Positions 26,546 to 39,987 are shown, numbered from the stretch's first letter. The stretch is 64,000 bases of DNA from Seriola aureovittata (GCF_021018895.1 NC_079384.1:11757640-11821639); one strand, 5' to 3'. The notes: a model not told the origin generated them from the sequence alone. Program-made: numbers and translations.

Positions 26546-29192
26546 GAACATATATAAAGTTTCCAACAATAAAACAATAATGAATGAATTTTTTTTAAGG
26601 AAAGGTTGGAAATAGACAACTGTCTAAAAACTCAACACAACACACTAAATTCAAATAACTGTCTGTCCTGACAACCACTACTTCAGAGCATTTGCTCTTT
26701 AGGACATTTTGTTTCAGCGGACAGTTTAATACTAAAAGCCTCTTTCTGTTTCACAGAGGGAGGGAAAAGCTGCAACATGTGCTCACCAACAAGACATGAA
26801 TATCTTATCTGAAGTAGTAATGTTCTGTTTACCTCATAATAGTTGACTGAATTGCGCTGGATAATTTTCTCTGTTGAGAGATAAATGTGTTGCCTTGGTG
26901 GCTGCTTGTATTTCACACCTGGAGCAGGTCAGAATTTCAGCTTCTAAATTCTGGCGTTGCACTAAAAACTGTTCTTGTGTTTAGTGCCTGCTGCATGTTG
27001 TTTCCTCGTGAAGACGTGTTGTGCTCGCAACTACACTTTTGTCATGCACCAGTGGGTTCTGGTTTGGGAGAATATCAGCACATACTGTGTGTGTATTTGT
27101 GTCAAAATGTTCAGACAGCAGGATTGGCAGATTAGCAGTTTGGATGAGCGCCGTGTGAAATATGGAGTGTTGAGGAGGGAGTTTGACAGCTGCAAGCAGA
27201 CGCCGCTGAGCTGGTTGTGACCTCATCACCTGTTTCACCTCAGTTTAACTAAACGCTAAATTAGTCGTTAATCCACCACCACCAACTGCTAATATGTCTG
27301 ACAGAGAAAATGTTCCACTGGAATTTGCTCTAAAAATCACAGGAACTCTCAGTATGTATTTTTTACCCTCAATGTTTAGTTCAATAACAACTTCTGTAAA
27401 TTAATCATTTTCATTTTAAAAACCAATATCCATATTGATATGAAAATGATTTAAACCTACGTTCAGTCCACAAACTATGTGCATGACAGCTTGTGTATGT
27501 GCTGCGCTCTCTCAGCATCTACTGTGAGACAGGAAGTGCAATGTGGATTCTGTGAGGTACAGTAAATAGAGGAATAACTCCACAGTTCAAATGAGCGATG
27601 CGAGTCATGCATGGCTGAGCAGATAGCAAAAAGAGCAACACCTACACACAAGCAGAACAACAGAATCGCATTGCTGCACAGGAAATGTGGGAAATTCAAC
27701 CAAAACAATGATTACCACTAAAACTAATGCCAAGATTTAAAAAGAAAATCTCACAGCTGATTGGTGTGTACATTGTTTTGAATAAACTCCATCCTCTGTC
27801 ATATCTGTGACAATGAAGACTAAAGCCAGCTCTCCTGCACTGTTAGGGTTTCATCATTCTAGTTTTTTTTTTTTGTAAGTGTCGATTTATACTGTAGTTA
27901 TCTTCATAGATATAAGGTAGTATTGTTCATTCATAAATAATACAACCAATAATATTTTATACAGAAAGTCAGCTTTCAGCTTGCACATTATCCAAAGAAG
28001 AAAAAAAAGAAATGGTCAGCGAGTAAGCACTGTTTCTTGGAATAAGAAGGATTGAAAATGCAACTAACAGCGATATGGACTCTGTGTGCCGATATGCGTA
28101 AGAATGTCATGACAACAGTGTTGAAAGAAAATGCCAGCGATGCTCTCTCATATCCACTAGATGGCATCAGCAACCACCACTTGCTGCTACTGTTTTCACA
28201 CCAGGAGTCACAGTACATCAGCCCAGGGAAAATACACAGGCACATTACGCAACTGTACTTATCAAGCTGTCATTTTGGCTCCAAAGTAGAGAGTGTTCAT
28301 TGCTGAAAGAGGTGCTGGTGTTGGCTACACGGCAAGTTTGTTCCTCAGCTGACAGGAGAAGAAAAAGCATCTATAAAAATGTGTAATGAACCAAAAAGTA
28401 AAGAGAAAAAAAAAAAAAAAAAAAAGATCCCCTTTAATCCTCTAATTCCTCACAGACCTCTCCGAGTGATGAGCTTCACACATTTAGCAGATTGACTTCT
28501 ATTCCAGCGCTCAAGCTCCCAACAAAGCCTATTACCTTTTTTTATCCATTTGTGTACTTCTGTACGGAGCATGATTTCATTTGCGTGTTACTGCAGGTGT
28601 GCTGGAGAGCTCCACTGGGGAGGGGAAGGGCATGTGAATGACACCTGCAGCACAATGCCCACTGCCCACAACACATGGCATCCATAGAAAAATTACATTT
28701 CCATTCAAACCAACTCTCGAAAAATGCCTGTTTAAATGGCACACCCTCGACAGCCATACAATATTTGATAGTGCTGTCATGCAAACAAGCAGTAGTTTGA
28801 GGAGTAAAGCTCATAAAGCTTCTGAGTCACCATGCTTTCAGTTTTCATGCTGTACTGTAGCAGAGATTTCAATCTGATGCACCGTCTCCACGGTAATACT
28901 GAGCATCATTCGAACTTTTCATGCATGACATGCAAGGTCCGGACATAAAGTTCACTTCATGACAAAATTATCAAACTTATATGGCTCATATTCCAGGTGT
29001 GCCCACGTGAATGACCACAGTAGACCAACAAGTTCCCCTCTCTGCAGCTTGAGTGACGTGCTGAGATTATCTGGTGCGTTCATACACACAGTAAATCCAC
29101 TGGGTGGCACCACGGGCTGCTGGGAAATACAAGCTAATACGACGCTCGGGTCAGTTATCCAGCCTAGGCGTGAGCAATGTGAGCATCCTTAC

Positions 29193-29304
29193 CGAGCCAG
29201 CTCCTGTTCAGGTACACCGACACAAACACCGGAGGAACCGTGAAGAAGTCCACCACCGAGTTCACCTCCAGCCAGAACCACAGCTTGTCATTGGCAGCAA
29301 TAAA
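29193..29304 (-). CDS. kcnma1: kcnma1 exon 4: S2-S3 loop and S3 helix
   Basis: This 112-bp exon encodes [20 protein letters not shown] followed by [17 protein letters not shown] and one base of a Gly codon. The N of AAND corresponds to N172, a magnesium-site contribution from the voltage sensor, and the D of VVD to S3 D186. The acceptor is CTACAG and the donor GTAAGG. Confidence 0.97.
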
Positions 29305-29394
29305 CTGTAGGAATAAAGGGTTGAAGATGAGATCTGCAGAGTTCAGGTAGCCTACGCGGGAAGAGCGCATATCAACAACCTAAGTTTTACTTAC

Positions 29395-29488
29395 ACGGAG
29401 GCCAAAGTACAGCAGGAAAAACACATTGAATGCCATGTCAATCTGCAATGTGAAGTCTTCGTAGAAGTTCTGACAGGACTCGATGGGA
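29395..29488 (-). CDS. kcnma1: kcnma1 exon 3: S1-S2 linker and S2 helix
   Basis: This 94-bp exon encodes [20 protein letters not shown], then [11 protein letters not shown]. The Asp in QIDMAF and the terminal Arg correspond to the S2 voltage-sensing residues D153 and R167 of mammalian BK. The acceptor is TCTAATAG and the donor GTAAGT. It ends in phase 0. The next intron is only 90 bp (29305-29394). Confidence 0.97.
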
Positions 29489-29772
29489 CTATTAGAGACA
29501 GAAAAAAATGATGTCAATGACCAAGGGCAAGAACAGACAATAAAGTGAGGAAGGTTTTGGTAAAAATGGATATTTAACAACAGTATTTCATGAAAAATAA
29601 AGTATAAAAGATGCATTTCTTCTTTTCCTGAAAATGCATTTCTAAGATTCCCAAAAGAAGAGGAACAGAATTGTTCAAAAAAGTGCAAAAGTTGATATTT
29701 TCCAATGGTTTTTCTGTTGAGAAAGGACATGCATTTATTGTCACACAAGCAATAACTTGTTGAGATACCTGA

Positions 29773-29962
29773 TTAACCCTTAAATAACTGCAAAACAATC
29801 TGCCTGAGGAATGTGTCGTTTTCCAAAGTGCATCAATACATAATGAAAACGGTGCCGTTTTCCTTTCAGGCCTGCATTTCCCATCTCATAGACAGCATTT
29901 GAGTTCCATATTTAGTCAAAAATGATGGAAATGCAGAGCCAAGGCAGTCGTTTAAGGGTTAA
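29773..29962. mobile_element. MITE with TTAACCCTTAAA ends
   Basis: A 190-bp element with inverted ends: TTAACCCTTAAATAACTGC on the left and the complement of TTAACCCTTAAACGACTGC on the right. The AT-rich ends begin with TTAA, which could be the target site. Confidence 0.65.
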
Positions 29963-30336
29963 ATGCATGCAGGGTTCATGTCTTCTTTTATGAAATCAGG
30001 CAGCCAAAGCAAATGCTAGCAATGTAGTGAAGTCTCACCCTCAAAAAGCTTGTATCTGGCACTAAGAATTCAAATAAAGAGAAATAATTAACCACGTGAA
30101 TGTGAATGTAATAGGTTAGTTTGATTGTTTAATAAAGTTCAAGACCTTGAAGCTAAAAAAATATCCTCTGAAAATATTATTCACACCTGAAATGAAAACA
30201 CAGGTTCACATTCAAAACTTAACAAGGTGCTGGAGAAGAAGAGTTAATTATGTTAGTGTACAGCTGTGATGTGGAAAAGATGTTCGATCACAACACAAGA
30301 TTTTTATGATGGAAACCTGACTGGTTAATTGTGTTA

Positions 30337-30606
30337 GTGCTGAAACGATTAGTCGATGGATTTTATGTTGTTTGACATAAAATTACACGACAACAATTTT
30401 GATATTCGATTCAATCAGATAAATCGCTTATTAAACCAAAACATTTTGTGGTTTCAGCTTCTCAAAGGTTTTATCATTTAAGTTTTGAACTGTAGTTTTG
30501 CACCTTTCATTTGATTTTATTGGATATTTTACACAAAACCATGATTTGATTAAAAATGAACCGAAAAATTAATGTATAATGAAAATAATAATTAGTTGAA
30601 GCCCTA
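30337..30606. mobile_element. MITE, 'GCTGAAACGATTAGTCGAT' family
   Basis: The block starts GTGCTGAAACGATTAGTCGA and ends in TAATTAGTTGAAGCCCT, matching the ends of an abundant teleost hAT-type MITE. Partial copies of the same family occur at 4672-4951 and 35703-35778. A second element is inserted directly at its right end. Confidence 0.7.
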
Positions 30607-30609
30607 AAG

Positions 30610-30899
30610 CAGTGGATCCTTCACAGGGGGTCAGGACTCTGCAGAGAACAATCCTGATTAGAAAAGCAGAAAAAAAAAATTTCTGACACACAAATTGTTT
30701 TTTGTTTCATAACAAAAATTGATCTTTTTTCTCTTGTTTTTTAATTATACGAATAAATGAATCGGAAAAGCTAGAATTAAACTTTGGCTCATCTTCACAG
30801 TCTATGGACATATGTGACTTTGGGGGGGGGGGGGGGGGACGACAAATAGATGTTGTTTCCTTTTGCTTTTCACAAGATGAAAAGGTTTGGGATCCACTG
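30610..30899. mobile_element. hAT-type MITE with perfect 8-bp target duplication
   Basis: A 290-bp element with perfect 10-bp inverted ends (CAGTGGATCC / GGATCCACTG) flanked by identical 8-bp repeats CCCTAAAG at 30602-30609 and 30900-30907. It contains a run of 17 G at 30822-30838. It was inserted into the right end of the neighbouring MITE. Confidence 0.85.
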
Positions 30900-32879
30900 C
30901 CCTAAAGCACAGCTTACTCCGAATCATTTTTATTCCTTATACACAGTCCGTACTTCTCTGCAGCATGTTAGTGCCAAGCAAGTCACGCTCACAGTTACTT
31001 TGTTGTGATGCTCCTGTGTTCGTCTCTACCTGCAGGATCCCTACACTCACATTCACAAACTACATTAATGCCCACCGCAAGACTCAGCAGCTACACCCCC
31101 CCACCCCCCGTGCTGTTTAATACCACTCGGATTAAAGCAAATTGCTTTTGTTATGTAAAAAAAAAAAATCGAAATAAACTGCCTTTAATAAAATACTGTC
31201 CTTGTGAAGTTCATGAGGTGAAATTAAAATACCTCTGGGATTATTTTGAAGCGATCTGATGCTCAGCAGTGACTCAGCTGATCTTCTGCTTGATGATCGA
31301 GAGGTCGGTGCTGTGATGAAGCAGACAGCTTCACACATCCTGAGTCTAATCGAGGCAGTATTTATAGAAATCTTCGCCCGCTGACAGCACATTACTCCAG
31401 ATAGGTTGCATTGTTTTAACCCTTAAGTGTAAACTGGACTTGCCTTTCCACTGCATTTGGGTGTTGAAAGATACTTATGTGAAAGGTGGTCAGAAAATTG
31501 GGTCCTAGAGCTCATGAATTTATGAAATGGCAATCTGGAGTCCAGCTGATCATTGGTGAATACACAGAGCATGTTTTATTTAAAGAAACATAACATTATT
31601 TGTATGTCATGTAGAGAACAAAAAGTGCTGATGAATTGAGTGCTGGGGATTTGAGATTCTACATTTGTAGAACTAGAAGTTTTTTTTAAAGAAATCTTTA
31701 AATCTATGAATTACTCATATATTCAGTAATTTACTGGCGCACAGACTTTCAATGAAAAAAAAAAGAAACAAAAATGAGTTGTCAGGTTTATAGATGAGTC
31801 CATGCTGAAAATAAGGATGCCGTGTGTGTGTGGGGTAAGGACAGTTTAGAAGGTGCTAAAAATGTACCTGGAGTCCAGAGGTCTAACTTTTTGCATCCAC
31901 CAAGCACAACGACACATATCTGGTTCATGGGAAGAGGCAAACTATAATTTCTGAAAAAGACCTTGTCATGCTTTTGGAAAGATATTTCAATAAAGAATAA
32001 CACATCTGATTATACAAAGGGAATTGGTTGATGTTTTGATTTTGAACTGCTTTCTTTCCTTCTGTTGTATCTTTGTTTTCTTCTTTACTATTCAAGTCAA
32101 GACGTACCTTTCATTAAATTGTTACATTCAGCTTTTTTTTTTTCATCTGCATAATCTTGTTTTTCTCAAAACTTACAACAAATATAACAAAAAAATAAAA
32201 AAATCTAACCAGTCTACTTTTTGGCACCTCTAAAAATAGTTTCTGCCCTCGTTCACGGTAATGACACGTCAGCCTGGCAAATCCCTGTCAAAGCAGGGTG
32301 ACAGACCATATAGCAGAGGCAGACCTGCAGTGCTAAATAATTGAGTTACAGTATGCATGGTGTGGAAGAGGTCTAAGCCTGTTATGGATCACAAACCCTC
32401 CGTGTCCATAGTAGCTCTTGGTCTCTCCCTTCCTCATTCAATTCAGACTCACATCAACCAGGATTGACCGGCTCGCATGTAGAGACCCTTAATGTTCTTA
32501 ATGGGAGTGCACGTGATTCATGTGAGAGTTTATAACCTGGAACAACCCTGAACAAAAGCTGAATCCACCGAGTGTGAAAGATCACTTTAACTCAGTATCG
32601 TTGATACGGGTCCCAATATGACATGGGTTCTTGCTGTTAAATCTTTTTGATACCTTCATTTGAGGAATATTAAGTTTTCTTGATTTAAAGGTTCCCTAAT
32701 CAACTTTTTTTTATTAACAACTGATCAAACGACTGTAAGCTGTGAGAAAGGGGTTGCTCCAGTCGAAGTGGCGAACCCAGAAATAATCATCACACAAATT
32801 AAAAGTTCTCCAAAGTTTTCTTTAGCTCATGATTTTCCCCAGAAACTTACAGTGCTCTTTTAAAACTGTTTCCAGATGC

Positions 32880-33480
32880 AGCAGCTGTATGTTCACAGCA
32901 CAAGGTTCTGATAAACTCACTGTAAGTTCGCTGCTCAGGAATAAAAGGCAGACAGACATAATTAGTGGCTAGCTAAAGAAGAAAGTAGCAGGTAAACGTC
33001 AGATATTTTTTCTCAGGAGTAGGTAGAGACTGAAAAACGGACGGTGAATATTAAACGTTCACCAGATGAACAGAAACGAGACTGTTGAATGATGTTGCTC
33101 TGCTTCTGCTCAATGTGTAAATACGCAACTGGTTGATTTATACATTAACAACAGTTCAAAGTTTTGTTTAACAGATTCCTGTGCTGCCAAAATCAGTTAT
33201 TGCAGACAGAGACAACTAGCTGGTGAACATACTGCAGCATTTAGCAGCTAAAGAGTGGCTTGTACAGACCAAGAACTCTCCAGGTGGCCAGAAAAACGAC
33301 CTCTAACTGCTGGATGTGTAAATAAGTGTTCACTATATGCCAGTGTTGTGTTCACAAATTCTTCCACCGACCTCTAATTTGCCAGAAAAGTCACTTAATT
33401 GCAAGATTTCCAAGTTTGCTTGGTGTGCAGTTTATCTGCCCCCTGGTGGTCAGAGAAATCACTTAACGAAACTCCATCAT
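32880..33480. repeat. Dispersed repeat (ACTAGCTGGTGAACAT family)
   Basis: A diverged block containing ACTAGCTGGTGAACATACTG and GCATTTAGCAGCTAAAGAGT. A shorter related copy lies near 463-520 (ACTAGCTGGTGAACACATTT, AGCAGCTA). Boundaries are approximate and the family is unnamed by me. Confidence 0.45.
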
Positions 33481-34728
33481 TGCTTAATATCTGATTAAAG
33501 ATTAAATAAGATATAATTAAACATGACTAAGAGTCTGACTGAGTATTTAGCATCAGCTTTCAATACTCTGCGCAAGTATTGACACAGTTCAGTCAAGAGT
33601 CACTGTTGAAGTTTGACACCCGACTCTGCCTTAACACTGATGAAACAAGGAACAGTGTAGCACTCTCCGTGTTCATCGCGACTTACAAATGATGTGGAGC
33701 TGCATGGAAGCAGAGGGTGCAAAGTGAGACACCGCTACTGCTTTTTGAAGCCAAACTTTCTCGGCTCCTTCATCTCTGCGCAGCTCATAGAGAGCTCTTC
33801 TCTGTGAATGTAAATGGGTCTGCTGTGTTGTCTCTCTCACTGTCTTGCTTCCAGCCAGGTCAGCCTGTCCATCATATAACAGCCTCAGCAGCCCCACAGG
33901 ACTAATTACAGGGAGGGCTGTATCTGTTACAGTCTGCTACCACTTAGAAGCACGCAAGAGAGCAGCTAACTGGCTGCTCTTTGGCTTTAAGTACTGGGTT
34001 TGTTGGGTTGACAGGTAGTGAAAAACTACTGTTTGAATAATAGAAAGACCTGGAAAAGACTGAATAAAAACTGGGACAAAGAGCTTTGTAGGATGAATAT
34101 GAAAATACGACGTTGAACAGGTGCTGCAGCATCATTCCTCATTTTGTATTTAACAATGCCCTTTCATACGTGTGAAAAGGTTAAAGGGAGAGGTCGAAGG
34201 TCATCCATCCTTCATCAGGTGAAAAGGTATCGGGCGCTGCGACAAGCAAGTTCTGAGAACCGGAGGCCACAGATGGCACTGGTAGGGATGTAACTCTACC
34301 TGAGCTTGTCCAGATAATGAAATGAGATCATGCTCGCAAACCACATCAGAGCAAGCCGAGCCCTCCGCTCTATGCGGTCTTATGAAATAACAAATAACCT
34401 GAATGCCTGCCACCAGGACCATGAGCCAGATTACATGAGTTTATAGCCCATTTTCTCATCTCTGCCTTAACATTACTCCCAGCGGGGAGTCTCTTTGGGC
34501 TTGATAAAAGCTTTTATCCTGGTGTATTTTGCCCTACATCTTAATGGCACATCCTGTCCAAACACCACCAGGCTGCAGTAACAGTATACTGTCGCACATG
34601 GAGCTAAAAGGGTCTTCCGCTTCCTCTAGTTTGATGAGTGATGCTGATTGTTTTGAACAGGAACTTTGGTCTTTCCTGCTTGGTTGAGAGTCTGATCCTT
34701 TCATTACAGAGATTAAGCAAACCTGGAG

Positions 34729-34775
34729 GGGGATTGGATAAAAGCGTCTCTCAATGAGTAAATGTAAATGTAAAT
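34729..34775 (+). repeat. SINE/LINE tail fragment with AAATGT repeats
   Basis: GGGGATTGGATAAAAGCGTC TCTCAATGAGTAAATGTAAA TGTAAAT resembles the 3' tail of several fish SINEs and their partner LINEs. No head is seen. Confidence 0.55.
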
Positions 34776-35427
34776 AGAAAACAGCCAACATGTTTGCGTT
34801 CCCAAATACTGTATACTGCAGTGTAAAGAGCACAAAGCACTCAATGTTATTAAGGCTCTGCTATATGAGGATTTATGAGAGTGTACTGTAGTGACCGGTT
34901 AATGGCTGAGGTTTCTGAGGCTCATCTAAGTCATACGTCTGAAACAGACGGAACCATTATATAATCTTAAAGATTATAAAAAGAAAACATCATTTTACAT
35001 TTTAGTGATTTAGACAGCAATAACATGAAGAGCAAAATTAGTACATTGCTATATTTCTCTGAGACAAAACTTCAATACTTTGTGTTTTTTAACGATGCTA
35101 CTGTGAACTCTGAGCTTAAAGACTCAGAGGACAGGAGCGGCAGGACTTGAGACAGACTCGAGGATCTCTCTGTTAAATTTCACATTTTCATCCATCCATC
35201 TTCAGACCTGTTGTGGTTGGTTCAGTTGCTACCAGGCTTCAATGCTGCGTTGGCAGTGTTAAAATGTACACAGCCACATCTCAGGAGCAGAACTGATCTT
35301 ACGGTCAAATGAGACATTTCAGCCTGCGAGCAACGTTTTCACACTGAACTCTGAGAAATGATAAAAGTAGCCTTGAAAGTACCTGTCATTCCAAATAATG
35401 ATGATATGTTTAAAAAAAAATACTTAC

Positions 35428-35489
35428 TCAGAGGAATCTATGAAGTATATTACAAGGGCTCCGATGCTGAGAGCAAACACGAGAACCAC
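35428..35489 (-). CDS. kcnma1: kcnma1 exon 2: S1 helix
   Basis: This 62-bp exon encodes VVLVFALSIGALVIYFIDSS followed by a split codon (GA). It forms transmembrane helix S1 and the start of the S1-S2 linker. The acceptor is a T-rich tract ending in ACAG and the donor is GTAAGTA. The two leftover bases join the first T of exon 3 to make Asp (D-P-I-E-S). It is the first coding exon of the gene in the window; about 28.5 kb of intron 1 lies upstream of it to the right edge. Confidence 0.96.
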
Positions 35490-35702
35490 CTGTAAAAAAG
35501 AAAAAACAAACAGGTCAGAGCTGCAGTGACAGGAGATGTTTAATCCTCAGATGCTCTGCACCATATTTGTGGGATATGGAGGAATTTACAAGAAGACATT
35601 TTTAAAACCAAGATACAGAGAACATTAAACAAGAAAAACAAACGGATCAAGGTGAAATCATCGCAGAAAAAAGACACATGAAGAGGTCATTCTGTTTTTA
35701 GG

Positions 35703-35778
35703 CAAACGATTCATTAATTAATTGACAAAATAATCATCAGGTAATTGATAATGAGAATAAATGTTAATTGCAGCACTA
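35703..35778. mobile_element. MITE right-end fragment, same family as 30337-30606
   Basis: The fragment AAACGATTCATTAATTAATT ... GATAATGAGAATAAATG ... TTGCAGCACTAG matches the 3' part of the family. Only about 76 bp remains. Confidence 0.55.
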
Positions 35779-37470
35779 GATCTTTTGGTGTGTCTCAAGG
35801 TGTGTAGCTAATGTTTCATGTGCATAAATGAGCATGAACAGATACTGGTAAATCTCATCAGCCTGTTATAATTGTGTTATAAAAAAAAAAAGAAAAAGTC
35901 ACAGTTTGGAACAGCAGTGTCACAAACAGACTCTTCAGTTACTGTATGTCTGACAGTGTAAATAAATACACAAGAGCTCGGCTCATCATGTAAATTGGCA
36001 GCGGAAGAGTGGGCGAGGTGACAGAATCCTTTCACAGACACAAACACAGACACAAACGAGGAAGGATACGGCTGAGCCTGAAGCTTCGGTGGCCACAGCG
36101 GAGCAGCATGATAATAAAAAAAAGAAAAGCAGGGCATCGCTTTTGACTCTGCCACTCTGCCTTTCTGCCGCGGGGGAGGTGCTGGACTTTCAGAGCAGAC
36201 TGGGGAGGCAGGTCGCGGGGTAATAAACATGAGATCGAGGGGTGTTGGCGAACAAGGCGAGAGTCGTCAGGTGACAGCGCGGACACTGATAGAGTTTAGG
36301 TGAAACTTAAGCTGTGTCTCTAATGACACAAGAAATAAGACGAAACTGTGAATACAAATAGTTAAAGGAGGAATAAACACATCGAGATCTTGAGAGGACA
36401 AACAGAGCTCGAGGTGACTGCTCCTTCATTTCAGTCAGTGCTACGTGCAGGAAACCACCTGTGTCCTCACCTGACACAACACTATCGCTGAGAATCACAC
36501 AGTAAAGTTCCAAAAAGACTCTGCTGTCACGTTATGTTTGTCAAACTAGAGAAGAAGATGGAAGGTTAAAACAAATGGAGGGCAGAAGACAAAATCTCTG
36601 TTACCTAACTAGAGCATACTTTTTTTTTTTTAACTAAGTAGGCTAAAAAGCAACTAAGCCACAACACATTTCATGAGTTTATACATTTCACATTTTGCAG
36701 TGCAGCTGTTACAAAACATGTTTTCTGCCATTTGGGTTATAAAAGACCCAGATTTTTTTTAAGTCTTTAAACATGATGGTAATTTTACAGTATTGTCAAT
36801 TGATACTTAAGTCAAAAAAAGCAAAGCAGATCACTGCGGAATCTGCATCCTAATTTTCTCTTTTAAAAGCCAGTGCTAACGTAGATGAAGGCTCAACCCA
36901 GAGACACACAGATTTGAACAGAAAGGTTTCCGCCAGACAGCAGAACAAATGTTTTACATCCTGAAATACACTAGCGGGTTATCTGCGACCTTACCTGCCT
37001 ACCCTTTCATCTATTTAGAAATGACACAATGGCCATCCCGAACAAGAAGCCAATGGGCATCCATAATGAATGAGCTCAGCCTAATTCATTTCCATGATGT
37101 GAAATTGCATTGTCAACCTGCAACCGCTGATGGCTCTGTAATGACAAAAAGCACCCGCATGCATTTTTAATCGACCCTTCCTCTTTGAAAGCCAGGAAAT
37201 CTCTTTCTGCCTCTGACCATCCCAGTTTAGAAACTGGAAACAATGTTTGTGCAACCCTAGAAATGCTAATGCCGCCGGCAGAGGAAGATTCAGTGATGGC
37301 AGTAAATAAAACACGCTGGCTGTAACAAAGAAGCGGCGCTCACGACTGGGTTTGTCAATGAGGTGACAGCAGAGCGGGGCCAGCGCTCATCATTCATCTC
37401 AGTCTCGGGATAATGATGCATCACATCTGTATCTTCAGCCACCTTCCGCCATTTGCTGGCAGATGGCTGA

Positions 37471-37510
37471 AGGTGGGGGTGGCGGTGGGGGTGGGGATGG
37501 GGGTGGGGGC
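37471..37510 (+). repeat. G-rich tract with quadruplex potential
   Basis: Contains at least five runs of four or five G separated by one to six bases (GGTGGGGGTGGCGGTGGGGG, then TGGGGATGGGGGTGGGGG). It lies on the non-template side of the kcnma1 RNA, so the transcript carries C-runs here. Confidence 0.7.
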
Positions 37511-38117
37511 ACAGTGAGCTCAGACTGACAGAGAGGACCGACCACTGGATAAGTCCCTCTGCATGATGACCCAGAGATCTGCCAAGACATTCTCAGACCA
37601 ATTTGCATTTATTTTTGCCAGTTTGATCTTCACTTAATGTCAACACCGATTACGAGGTAGGAGGGATAAAAAGAAAATGTCCCATATTTTCTTTAAAATG
37701 TTCTAATAATAATCGTTCACTGCCAGAAAGGGAGACACTTAAGAAATCACTGTGTTAAAAAGAATACATTTTTTTCATGAAACTGTCTGAGATTTACCTG
37801 ACACACCAGATGTAACCAAGTTATTTGAAACAAGTCCAATGGTTTGTTACTCAGAACCATCTGAGAAGACTTTATTGGAAACTGTTTGGAAAAGGTGCTT
37901 TCAGGTGCTCTCAAAAATATTTGGCAGGTGATTGGATGAACCATCTGTCTATCACAGGCTAATTTTTTTTTTTTTTTTTTTTTGCACTACCAGCAGAGCC
38001 TGTGGATAAATCAACCTCTTTCCCAAGTCAGACGGGAGGAGAGCGAAAACATCTTTTCCATCAAGAAAAGCCTTCGGTGTTGTTCTCTGCTCTTCTTTCA
38101 AAGGAGAAATTGTTGCT

Positions 38118-38187
38118 GTTCTGATGTAACTGGTGCTATAGCAACATCTACGCTAACCTCTTTAGGTGCCACCATTGTTGTTAATGA
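38118..38187. repeat. Short duplicated segment X, copy 1
   Basis: GTTCTGATGTAACTGGTGCT ... ACGCTAACCTCTTTAGGTGC ... TTGTTGTTAATGAA is found again at 39988-40059 with a few substitutions. It lies just before the large duplicated segment. Confidence 0.8.
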
Positions 38188-38199
38188 ATATCCATTCTT

Positions 38200-39974
38200 G
38201 GGGACCAAGGAGGCTTTTAATGTAATATTGGTAAAAGAAAGAAACAATAGTAGAATTTTAGCTCAGCGAGAAAACAGTAAACATCACCATTAAGTTAATG
38301 TTACAGTACTGCAGTGGTTCAGTTAAAAGAATCAGGGCTCATTGAAATTCAGTTAAGGTAGAAACATGTTTTACAAATTCTGCAGTGGGAGTTTGTGTTA
38401 CTCTGTGAGCTGCTACGGTGTCTAAAAACAGGATTCACCAGAACCAGGGGTCACTTTGTTCCATAGTTCCTTAAAGCCTGTGGTCACTGTGGGATCAAAG
38501 CTCTCATTGGTGGGATGCCAGAGATTTGTATGTGCAGTCATGTGACCGTCCTTGTTTAGGTAAACGTGTCCAGTCATAGCTCCATTTTCTCATGTGTCAC
38601 ATCCGGTTCATGCATCTCTTACTTTAACTCTGTGCAACTTAAATGTTCCCTGACACAGTGGTCCTTGAGGGTGACTCACTGACCCTCAGCAGATTCCCCA
38701 AAAACACAGTGCTGTATTCCAAAATAAAATGACCTATGGATGTTGGTGAATTCCAGCCAGGCCATCTGTCTGTCCTCAAATATCTCATTGATTAATAAGG
38801 TTATTGTGCACATAATGACTCTCACAAAATACAGAGCTGCACAGAGAAATAGTGCCATTATAGACTGTGATATGAATTGCAGCATAAGTGAATATCCATT
38901 TCTCCTCTTCAGATTTCTTTCATCAGAATTTGACAACATCTTCTTAAAAAAGGTGAGTGGAAGAGTGACACTCAGCCTACAAGTTTGAATCAGTGGAAAT
39001 AAAATTTTATAAATCACAAGACTCAGTTATTAATTCTTTGTTGTTGTTTGTTTTTGTTTGTTTTGTTTTTGCTTTGGATTGTGTGTAAATCACCCCATAA
39101 AGATACAAATGACCGTATCGATTACTTTACCACAAAATAACTGAATCACTTGTATTTTGATTTGATGTTTGTGCACCTCTATTAGATTTAGAGCAGCTGT
39201 AAATGTTTGTGTAATGGACCTTGAATTGTAGGAGACACCTTGGTCATCATCGCTGTCCTCACTAACTAGACTTTTGTTTACAGGGCTCTTGCACAGTTTA
39301 TCCTTCGCCCGGGGTGTTAACAGTAAATTAGCATGTTTACAACAACAGCCATAAACGTGATGGACTGCAGCCCTGACAAACACATGGACACTGAATTAAC
39401 ATTTGAGAAATTTACAGTGTCATTACTATTGAAGTGCAGGTCGTTTACAGCTGACAGGACATCTGTGACATGTGATTCAACTTCAGCGCTACAATCTCAA
39501 GCTATTGTTGTTATTGGTTGACAGTTTAGTATAGGAGTATTGGCTGCCAAAGCAACATGATGACACCCACTGACCTCATTATGACCTTTTGATGGCTCTC
39601 AACTCTATTTGGAGCATTTAGAGTACACACAGAGTGTTTAGCCGGCCCAACAAAGGGCTACACAATTTTGGCTCAAACAATAATCCTGATTATGCTGCTC
39701 AATTATTGTCAATCAGAATTACTAGTCTTCGCTGATGAGTGTAAACAATTATTTAATGGCGTTTTGTGTGTCAACCTTGTGGCTATTTTGATCTAAGGCA
39801 GCACATTCTTGGCGCGCCACTAATCAATATTTGTATTTTAACAATGGATCAAATTATTTGGTATAATAATAATGCAGCTCCCCTGAGTTCTATGAAGCGC
39901 TTTAATGTTTTCCACCTCATCGTTTTTGTTCTGGTTTTTATAGCCCAAAAGTTTTAAACCAAATATATGCTGAA
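38200..39974. repeat. Segmental duplication, copy A
   Basis: From GGGGACCAAGGAGGCTTTTA to AAACCAAATATATGCTGAA this 1.77-kb segment is nearly identical to 41076-42904. It contains a stretch (GGGCTACACAATTTTGGCTC) resembling transposon-derived sequence common in fish. Open frames in both copies simply reflect the recent duplication. Copy A has a TTTG-rich stretch near 39045-39115 that copy B lacks. Confidence 0.9.
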
Positions 39975-39987
39975 GTTACCAAGCAAC

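Larger units (their letters stand above)
29489..35427. other. kcnma1 intron 2
   Basis: A 5.9-kb intron with several repeats: MITE-like elements at 29773-29962, 30337-30606, 30610-30899 and 35703-35778, a dispersed repeat around 32880-33480 and a SINE tail at 34729-34775. No extra coding exon was recognised. Confidence 0.7.
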
